DNA from: an uncultured Kiloniellaceae bacterium | GTDB taxonomy: Bacteria; Pseudomonadota; Alphaproteobacteria; Kiloniellales; Kiloniellaceae | Direction of reading: 5' to 3' | NCBI GenBank assembly: GCA_947500035.1 | Contig: CANMQP010000003.1 | Coordinates: 1 to 64,000 of the forward strand | Length of the DNA: 64,000 bases | In this document: in pieces, positions 57,796 through 64,000 of the stretch | Layout of the letters: each line of letters begins with the position of its first letter | Position numbering within the stretch: position 1 is the stretch's first letter | Notes under the pieces: model-generated | What the model was told of the DNA's origin: nothing | What the model saw: the letters and a program-made list of their open reading frames with translations, nothing else | The model's database searches: none | Program-made: the position numbers and the translations under genes

Positions 57796-59190
57796 ATGGC
57801 GACGACAGACCACTCCAATCAGCCCCAGGGTCATGTTCTGACCGACTGGCGCCCGGAAGACCCACAGTTCTGGAGCGACAAAGGCCGCGCCATTGCGACC
57901 CGTAACCTCTGGATTTCGATCCCCAACCTTCTCCTGGCTTTCTCTGTCTGGATGGTGTGGTCGGTCGTGGTGGCGCGTCTTCCAGCGATTGGGTTCGACT
58001 ACACGACGGGTCAGCTCTTTTGGCTGGCGGCTCTGCCCGGCCTCTCCGGCGCGACGCTCAGAATCTTCTATACCTTTATGATTCCGATCTTTGGTGGCCG
58101 GAAATGGACGACGTTGTCGACGGCTTCGCTGCTTTTTCCAGCGATCGGGATCGGCTTCGCCGTACAGAACCCGGAGACACCATATGTCCTCTTCGTGACC
58201 CTGGCGCTGATGTGCGGTTTTGGCGGCGGTAACTTCGCGTCCTCCATGGCCAACATCGCCTATTTCTACCCCAAGAAAACCAAGGGTAATGCGCTGGCTC
58301 TGAACGCAGGTCTGGGCAATCTCGGTGTTTCGGTCATGCAGTTCGTCGTGCCGATGGTCATCACCGCCGGTGTCTTCGGGGCGATCGGGGGCGAAGCCCA
58401 GATACTGGAGGACGGCAGCAAGCTCTGGATCCAGAATGCCGGCTTCATCTGGGTGCCTTTCCTGGCGGTTTCTGCAATCGCGGCCTGGTTCGGCATGAAC
58501 GACATCGCGGATGCCAAAGCCTCGCTCGGCGATCAGCTCGCAATCCTCAAGCGCCGGCACAACTGGATCATGTGCGTTCTCTATACGGGCACTTTCGGGT
58601 CCTTCATTGGCTATTCAGCGGGCTTCCCCCTTCTGATGAAGACGCAGTTCCCGGACGTAAACGTTCTATCCTACGCTTTCCTCGGTCCACTTGTCGGCGC
58701 CCTCAGCCGCGCGGCGACGGGGTGGGTATCGGATAAGTTCGGTGGCGGTCGGGTCACCTTCTGGTGTTTCCTGGGCATGATCGTCGCGGTTTGGGGCGTG
58801 CTTCAGTTCCTGCCGCAGAACGGCACGACCGGCGACTTCTGGGGCTTCTTTGCCTGCTTCATGGCGCTCTTCTTCCTGACCGGTGTGGCCAATGCCTCAA
58901 CCTTCCAGATGATCCCTTCGATCATGAAGCAGGAAATCCCACGCCTGATGCCGAGTATAGATGCGGCGGTGAGACAGAAAACGATCGAACGCGAAAGCGC
59001 CGCGATCATCGCCTTTACCAGTGCGATCGCCGCCTATGGCGCCTTTTTTATCCCCAAGGCTTACGGCACCTCGATCAGCATGACGGGCGCTCCGCACGGT
59101 GCGCTCTGGGCCTTCCTGGGCTTCTACGTCATCTGCCTCGCGATCACCTGGTTCTGTTACAGCCGCAAGGGTGCTTCGGTTCCCTGCTGA
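57796..59190 (+). CDS. NarK2-type nitrate/nitrite transporter (MFS)
   Basis: About 464 residues from ATG 57796 (GGGAGGAAC ribosome site). The signature GFGGGNFASSMANIAYFYPKKTKGNALALNAGLGNLGVSVMQF is that of the E. coli NarK clade, the nitrate/nitrite antiporters that export nitrite made by the membrane nitrate reductase. Begins with a soluble leader (LTDWRPEDPQFWSDKGRAIATRNLWISIPNLLLAFSVWM), also like NarK. Upstream frames to 57682 overlap narK1 and the hairpin, so they are not used. Confidence 0.92.
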   Translation: MATTDHSNQPQGHVLTDWRPEDPQFWSDKGRAIATRNLWISIPNLLLAFSVWMVWSVVVARLPAIGFDYTTGQLFWLAALPGLSGATLRIFYTFMIPIFGGRKWTTLSTASLLFPAIGIGFAVQNPETPYVLFVTLALMCGFGGGNFASSMANIAYFYPKKTKGNALALNAGLGNLGVSVMQFVVPMVITAGVFGAIGGEAQILEDGSKLWIQNAGFIWVPFLAVSAIAAWFGMNDIADAKASLGDQLAILKRRHNWIMCVLYTGTFGSFIGYSAGFPLLMKTQFPDVNVLSYAFLGPLVGALSRAATGWVSDKFGGGRVTFWCFLGMIVAVWGVLQFLPQNGTTGDFWGFFACFMALFFLTGVANASTFQMIPSIMKQEIPRLMPSIDAAVRQKTIERESAAIIAFTSAIAAYGAFFIPKAYGTSISMTGAPHGALWAFLGFYVICLAITWFCYSRKGASVPC

Positions 59191-59203
59191 AACTTTGAAT
59201 GTT

Positions 59204-59231
59204 CCTGTGCCGGTCAAGACGCCGGCGCAGG
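59204..59231 (+). other. Hairpin between narK2 and narG
   Basis: CCTGTGCCGG (59204-59213) pairs with CCGGCGCAGG (59222-59231) with one G-T pair and an eight-base loop; no T-run. Second hairpin of this kind in the operon, directly before the narG leader. Confidence 0.6.
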
Positions 59232-59255
59232 CCCCCACTCTGAGGAGACAGAGAT

Positions 59256-62200
59256 ATGAGCCATCTGCTCGATAGATTGAACTTCCTCCAGTCCAAGGAA
59301 CTGGAACAGTTTTCGAACGGGCACGGCCAGGTGACGCGTGAAGACCGGACCTGGGAAGACACCTACAGAAATCGCTGGCGGCACGACAAGGTCGTGCGCT
59401 CGACCCATGGTGTGAACTGCACCGGATCCTGCTCCTGGAAGATCTATGTGAAATCCGGGATCGTGACCTGGGAAACCCAGCAGACCGACTATCCGCGTAC
59501 CCGACACGACCTGCCGAACCACGAGCCGCGCGGCTGCGCGCGGGGCGCTTCCTACAGCTGGTATCTTTACTCTGCCAACCGCGTGAAGAACCCTTTGATC
59601 CGAGGCAGGCTTCTCAAGCTCTGGCGCAGGATGCGCGAGACCATGGACCCGTTTGAGGCCTGGAGCGCGCTGCAGCAGGACCCGATCCTGCGCGCCTCCT
59701 ACGTCGAGGCGCGTGGTAAGGGTGGCTTTGTGCGCGCCAACTGGGATGAGGCGACGGAAATCATCGCAATTGCCAACGCCTATACGGCGAAGACCTACGG
59801 TCCCGATCGGATCTTCGGCTTTTCGCCGATCCCCGCCATGTCGATGGTCAGCTACGCCGCGGGCAGCCGTTATCTGAGCCTGCTTGGCGGCACCTGCATG
59901 AGCTTCTACGACTGGTACTGCGATTTGCCGCCCGCCAGCCCGATGACCTGGGGTGAGCAGACCGATGTTCCGGAATCCGCCGATTGGTACAACGCAGGCT
60001 ACCTGCTCGTCTGGGGGTCGAACGTGCCGCAGACGCGGACGCCGGATGCGCATTTCTACACCGAAGCGCGATATCGCGGTACCAAGTCCGCCGTTATCTG
60101 CCCGGATTATTCTGAGGCCGCCAAGTTCGGTGACGTTTGGCTCAATGCCAAGCAGGGGACCGACGCCGCGCTGGCGATGGCCTTCGGGCATGTGATTCTG
60201 CGTGAGTTCCACCTGGACCGGCAGGCCGAATACTTCGAGGACTACTGCCGCAAGTATTCCGACATGCCGATGCTGGTGCAGCTGGAGGAACAAGACGGCC
60301 GGCTGCTGCCGGGCCGGTTCCTGCGCGCCGACAGTCTCGACGGCAAACTCGGTGAGGCGAATAACCCCGAATGGAAGACCCTGGCCTTTGACGAGACCAG
60401 CGGCAGTCTGGTCGCGCCGAACGGCTCGATCGGCTATCGCTGGGGCGAGCAAGGCGAATGGAATCTTGAGGAACGGGCCGGTGAGGCGGAAACCCGCCTG
60501 CTGATGACGTTGATCGGCGACAGCGATCACGATGAAGTCGCTTCGGTCGATTTCCCCTATTTCGGCGGTGTGGCCACGGCTGAATTCGCCACCGATGCGG
60601 ACCACCCTGAAGTGCTGACCCGCCATATCCCGGCCCGGCGCATAAAGACCGTGCAAGGCGATATGCTGGTCGCCACGGTCTTTGATCTTTTCTGCGCGAA
60701 CTACGGTCTTGACCGGGGTCTCGGCGGAGACTGGGTGACAAACGACTTTATGTCCGATGTTCCCGGCACGCCGGCCTGGGCCGAGAAGATCACCGGTGTC
60801 GACGCCGAAAAGATTATCCATGTCGCCCGTGAATTTGCATCGAACGCCGAAAAGACCAACGGTAAGTCCATGGTCATCATCGGCGCGGCGATGAACCACT
60901 GGTACCACATGGATATGAACTACCGCGGTGTCATCAACATGCTGGTGATGTGCGGCTGTGTCGGCCAGTCGGGTGGCGGCTGGGCACATTATGTCGGGCA
61001 GGAGAAGCTGCGTCCGCAAACAGGCTGGGCACCTTTGGCCTTTGCACTCGATTGGGGCCGCCCACCCCGGCACATGAACTCCACCTCAGCCTGGTATGCC
61101 CACACCGATCAGTGGCGTTACGAGTCCCTGACGGCGAAGGAAATCATCAGCCCCACCGCACCTGAGGGCGACTGGGATGTTTCCCTGATCGACTACAATA
61201 TCCGTGCGGAACGCATGGGCTGGCTGCCCTCCGCGCCGCAGTTGAAAACCAACCCTCTCGAGGTGGCCAAAGCGGCCAAAGCAGCGGGTAAGGAAATTCC
61301 CGCTTACGTCACTGAACAGCTCAAATCGGGTGACCTGGAAATGTCCTGCGAGGATCCGGACGCGCCCGAGAACTGGCCCCGCAACCTCTTCGTCTGGCGG
61401 TCGAACCTGCTGGGTTCGTCGGGGAAGGGGCACGAGTACTTCCTCAAGCACCTACTGGGCACCGATCACGGTGTCCTGGGCAACGATCTCGGCGAAGAAG
61501 GCCAGCAGTTGCCGAAGGAGGCGAAGTGGCACGCTGACAGCCCGCGCGGTAAGCTCGACCTGCTGGTCTGCATCGACTTCCGCATGAGCACGACCGCGGT
61601 CTATTCGGATGTCGTGCTGCCGACGGCAAGCTGGTACGAGAAGAACGATCTCAACACCAGTGACATGCACCCCTTCATCCATCCGCTCCAGGCGGCGGTG
61701 GACCCGGCCTACGAGTCGAAATCGGATTGGGAAATCTTCAAGGCGATAGCCAAGAAGTTCCAAGAGGTCGCACCCGGTATCCTGGGTCAGGAGACGGACA
61801 TCGTTGCCCTGCCCATCCTGCACGACACTCCGGGTGAGATTGCCCAGGACCAAGTGCGGGATTGGAAGAAAGGCGAGTGCGATCTGGTCCCTGGAAAAAC
61901 GGCCCCCGCCTATGTGGCGGTTGAGCGGGACTACACCGCAATCTACGATCGCTTCGTCGCTCTTGGCCCTCTCATGGACAAGATCGGCAACGGCGGTAAG
62001 GGCATCGCCTGGGACACCAAAGATGAGGTTCAACATCTTCGTGAGTTGAACGGCGAATGGCAGGACGGCCCCGCCAAGGGCTGCCCGAAGATCGTGACCG
62101 ATATCGATGCTTCTGAAGTAATCCTGATGCTGGCGCCGGAAACCAACGGCGAAGTCGCGGTCAAGGCCTGGGAGGCCCTCAGCAAGGCCACGGGGCGCGA

Positions 62201-63008
62201 GCATGCTCACTTGGCGAAGCCCAAGGCAGACGAGAAGATCCGCTTCCGCGACATCGCCGCGCAGCCGCGCAAGATCATCTCGTCCCCCACATGGTCGGGT
62301 CTCGAAAGCGAGAAGGTCTGCTACAACGCGGGCTACACAAACGTCCATGAGCTGATTCCCTGGCGGACCCTGACGGGCCGGCAGCAGCTCTACCAGGATC
62401 ATCTCTGGATGCGTGCTTTCGGCGAGGGCTTCATGTCCTACCGGCCGCCGGTCGACCTCAAGACCATCACCGAGGAACTGAACCAGGACGCCCGCGACGG
62501 CAATCCCCATCTGGTGCTGAATTTCATCACGCCGCATCAGAAATGGGGCATCCACTCGACCTATAGCGACAACCTCCTGATGCTCACGCTGAACAGAGGT
62601 GGACCGGTGGTCTGGATCTCCGAGCCTGACGCCAAACGCGCCGGGATCGAGGACAACGACTGGGTTGAGGCCTACAATGTGAACGGCGCACTCACGGCCC
62701 GGGCCGTCGTCTCCCAGCGCATGATGGACGGCACGATCTTCATGTATCACGCCCAGGAGAAGATCGTGAATACACCGGGATCCGAGAAGACCGGCCTTCG
62801 GGGTGGCATCCACAACTCGGTGACGCGCGCGACGCTCAAGCCCACTCATATGATCGGTGGTTATGCCCAGCAGAGCTACGGCTTCAATTACTACGGCACC
62901 GTGGGATCGAACCGGGACGAGTTCGTCGTTGTCAGAAAAATGAGCAAGGTCGATTGGCTCGATGAACCCGCCAGCGAGCCCACCAGCGAGAAGGACACCG
63001 CGAAATGA
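59256..63008 (+). CDS. narG: Respiratory nitrate reductase alpha subunit NarG
   Basis: About 1250 residues, matching the normal NarG length. N-terminal FS0 cluster ligands His-Cys3 in THGVNCTGSCSWKIYVKSGIVTWETQQTDYPRTRHDLPNHEPRGCARGASYSWYLYS, then the molybdenum bis-MGD oxidoreductase domains (FGFSPIPAMSMVSYAAGSRYLSLLGGTCMSFYDWYCDLPPASPMTWGEQTDV, the region with the Asp ligand of molybdenum). Reduces nitrate to nitrite at the cytoplasmic face. GAGACAGAG-type ribosome site. Stop overlaps the narH start. Confidence 0.98.
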   Translation: MSHLLDRLNFLQSKELEQFSNGHGQVTREDRTWEDTYRNRWRHDKVVRSTHGVNCTGSCSWKIYVKSGIVTWETQQTDYPRTRHDLPNHEPRGCARGASYSWYLYSANRVKNPLIRGRLLKLWRRMRETMDPFEAWSALQQDPILRASYVEARGKGGFVRANWDEATEIIAIANAYTAKTYGPDRIFGFSPIPAMSMVSYAAGSRYLSLLGGTCMSFYDWYCDLPPASPMTWGEQTDVPESADWYNAGYLLVWGSNVPQTRTPDAHFYTEARYRGTKSAVICPDYSEAAKFGDVWLNAKQGTDAALAMAFGHVILREFHLDRQAEYFEDYCRKYSDMPMLVQLEEQDGRLLPGRFLRADSLDGKLGEANNPEWKTLAFDETSGSLVAPNGSIGYRWGEQGEWNLEERAGEAETRLLMTLIGDSDHDEVASVDFPYFGGVATAEFATDADHPEVLTRHIPARRIKTVQGDMLVATVFDLFCANYGLDRGLGGDWVTNDFMSDVPGTPAWAEKITGVDAEKIIHVAREFASNAEKTNGKSMVIIGAAMNHWYHMDMNYRGVINMLVMCGCVGQSGGGWAHYVGQEKLRPQTGWAPLAFALDWGRPPRHMNSTSAWYAHTDQWRYESLTAKEIISPTAPEGDWDVSLIDYNIRAERMGWLPSAPQLKTNPLEVAKAAKAAGKEIPAYVTEQLKSGDLEMSCEDPDAPENWPRNLFVWRSNLLGSSGKGHEYFLKHLLGTDHGVLGNDLGEEGQQLPKEAKWHADSPRGKLDLLVCIDFRMSTTAVYSDVVLPTASWYEKNDLNTSDMHPFIHPLQAAVDPAYESKSDWEIFKAIAKKFQEVAPGILGQETDIVALPILHDTPGEIAQDQVRDWKKGECDLVPGKTAPAYVAVERDYTAIYDRFVALGPLMDKIGNGGKGIAWDTKDEVQHLRELNGEWQDGPAKGCPKIVTDIDASEVILMLAPETNGEVAVKAWEALSKATGREHAHLAKPKADEKIRFRDIAAQPRKIISSPTWSGLESEKVCYNAGYTNVHELIPWRTLTGRQQLYQDHLWMRAFGEGFMSYRPPVDLKTITEELNQDARDGNPHLVLNFITPHQKWGIHSTYSDNLLMLTLNRGGPVVWISEPDAKRAGIEDNDWVEAYNVNGALTARAVVSQRMMDGTIFMYHAQEKIVNTPGSEKTGLRGGIHNSVTRATLKPTHMIGGYAQQSYGFNYYGTVGSNRDEFVVVRKMSKVDWLDEPASEPTSEKDTAK

Positions 63009-64000
63009 GAGTACGAGCACAAGTCGGCATGGTGTTGAACCTCGACAAATGTATCGGGTGTCACACCTGCTCCGTCACCTGTAAGAACGTCTGGACGAGC
63101 CGTGACGGTGTCGAATACGCCTGGTTTAACAACGTCGAGACTAAACCCGGCACCGGTTATCCGACCGACTGGGAAAACCAGGGCCGCTGGAACGGTGGAT
63201 GGGAGCGGACCAGGTCCGGTAAGCTGCAGCCCAAGCAGGGCTCGAAGTGGCGGATTCTGGCGAATATCTTTGCTAACCCGGACCTTCCAGAGATCGACGA
63301 TTACTACGAGCCCTTCGATTTCGACTACGATCACCTCAAGTCGGCGCCGGAGATGAAGGCTTTCCCGACCGCGCGTCCGCGCTCCAAGATCACCGGCGAG
63401 CGCATCGAGAAGATCGAGAAAGGCCCGAACTGGGATGAGATCCTGGGCGGGGAATTCGCAAAACGTAGCCAGGACTATAACTTCGAGGGCATACAGAAGG
63501 AGATCTACGGGGAGTACGAGAACACCTTCATGATGTATCTCCCCCGGCTCTGCGAGCACTGCCTGAATCCGGCCTGTGCCGCATCCTGCCCCTCAGGCGC
63601 GATCTACAAGCGAGAGGAGGACGGCATTGTCCTGATCGACCAGGAGAAATGCCGCGGCTGGCGCATGTGCGTCAGCGGCTGCCCATACAAGAAGGTCTAT
63701 TACAACTGGTCGACCGGCAAATCCGAGAAATGCACCCTCTGTTATCCGCGAATCGAATCCGGTAACCCGACCGTCTGTTCGGAAACCTGCGTTGGCCGCA
63801 TCCGCTATCTGGGTGTCATGCTCTACGATGCCGACAAGATCGAGGCGGCAGCCAATGCCGAAAAGACGACCGATCTTTACGATGCGCAGTTGGATGTGTT
63901 TCTCGATCCGAACGATGCTGCGGTCATCGAGGCTGCAAGAGCCGACGGCATTCCGGAGGAGTGGACCAAAGCCGCACAGGAAAGCCCGATCTGGAAGATG
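63005..64000 (+). CDS. narH: Respiratory nitrate reductase beta subunit NarH, partial (3' end beyond the window)
   Basis: 332 codons are visible and the frame is still open at the right edge; full NarH is about 510 residues. Four-cluster ferredoxin-like motifs: CIGCHTCSVTCKNVW, CEHCLNPACAASCPSGAIYKREEDGIV, and CRGWRMCVSGCPYKKVYY where tryptophan replaces a cysteine (the known NarH 3Fe-4S site). It carries electrons from NarI heme to NarG. ATGA overlap with narG. Confidence 0.97.
   Translation, partial: MRVRAQVGMVLNLDKCIGCHTCSVTCKNVWTSRDGVEYAWFNNVETKPGTGYPTDWENQGRWNGGWERTRSGKLQPKQGSKWRILANIFANPDLPEIDDYYEPFDFDYDHLKSAPEMKAFPTARPRSKITGERIEKIEKGPNWDEILGGEFAKRSQDYNFEGIQKEIYGEYENTFMMYLPRLCEHCLNPACAASCPSGAIYKREEDGIVLIDQEKCRGWRMCVSGCPYKKVYYNWSTGKSEKCTLCYPRIESGNPTVCSETCVGRIRYLGVMLYDADKIEAAANAEKTTDLYDAQLDVFLDPNDAAVIEAARADGIPEEWTKAAQESPIWKM

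Noticed and set aside
59214-63020. Long minus-strand open frames antisense to narG (619 and 522 codons)
   Set aside because: They are shadows of the highly GC-rich narG reading frame: no ribosome sites, arginine/histidine-rich composition, and full overlap with an unmistakable gene.
1-64000. CRISPR arrays and complete tRNA or rRNA genes
   Set aside because: No regularly spaced repeats were seen, and only tRNA 3' fragments were found.

Overview
The window looks like chromosomal DNA of a marine-type alphaproteobacterium, most likely Rhodobacterales. Reasons: a PhyR/NepR/EcfG general stress response module, EcfG-type promoters (GGAAC-N16/17-CGTT), a TRAP transporter, a Dpp-type ABC operon, and a nark1-nark2-narGH cluster. 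These assignments rest on reading the translated sequence; no database search was run.

Region 1 (about 160-36,570) is a stress and envelope block. It is flanked by two partial copies of what I read as the 3' end of tRNA-fMet, each followed by a strong terminator. It carries phyR, nepR, ecfG, two histidine kinases, a single-domain response regulator, a bacteriophytochrome kinase with its heme oxygenase, and a Crp-like regulator. The rest encodes envelope and protection proteins: three MscS-type channels, CorA/ZntB, AI-2E permease, YihY, holin/DUF3618, PRC-barrel, Pmp3, DUF1328, CsbD, entericidins, an FNT channel, OmpA, a DJ-1 protein and an encapsulated-ferritin-like protein. Seventeen EcfG-like promoter sites lie in front of these genes, so master regulators and apparent regulon sit together.

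Region 2 (36,728-45,900) is a D-amino-acid/peptide utilisation locus. A DauA-like dehydrogenase is divergent from an RpiR regulator, which is followed by a five-gene Dpp-type ABC importer and an MlrC-type metallopeptidase.

Region 3 (46,071-54,238) is a catabolic operon. A PAS-LuxR regulator is divergent from a beta-keto acid cleavage enzyme (BKACE), TRAP P/Q/M, a fused alpha/beta 2-oxoacid dehydrogenase E1, a Rid-family protein and an HpcH/HpaI aldolase. The pathway is not one I recognise.

Region 4 (54,277-64,000) is nitrate respiration: a CMD-like protein, a Dnr/Fnr-type regulator with FNR-like boxes, a universal stress protein, two NarK transporters, narG, and narH running off the right edge.

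The most interesting items are the self-contained stress island, the orphan stress-promoted EncFtn ferritin, a tandem anti-Shine-Dalgarno repeat before a response regulator, a kinase-degenerate sensor next to ecfG, and the BKACE-TRAP-E1 operon.
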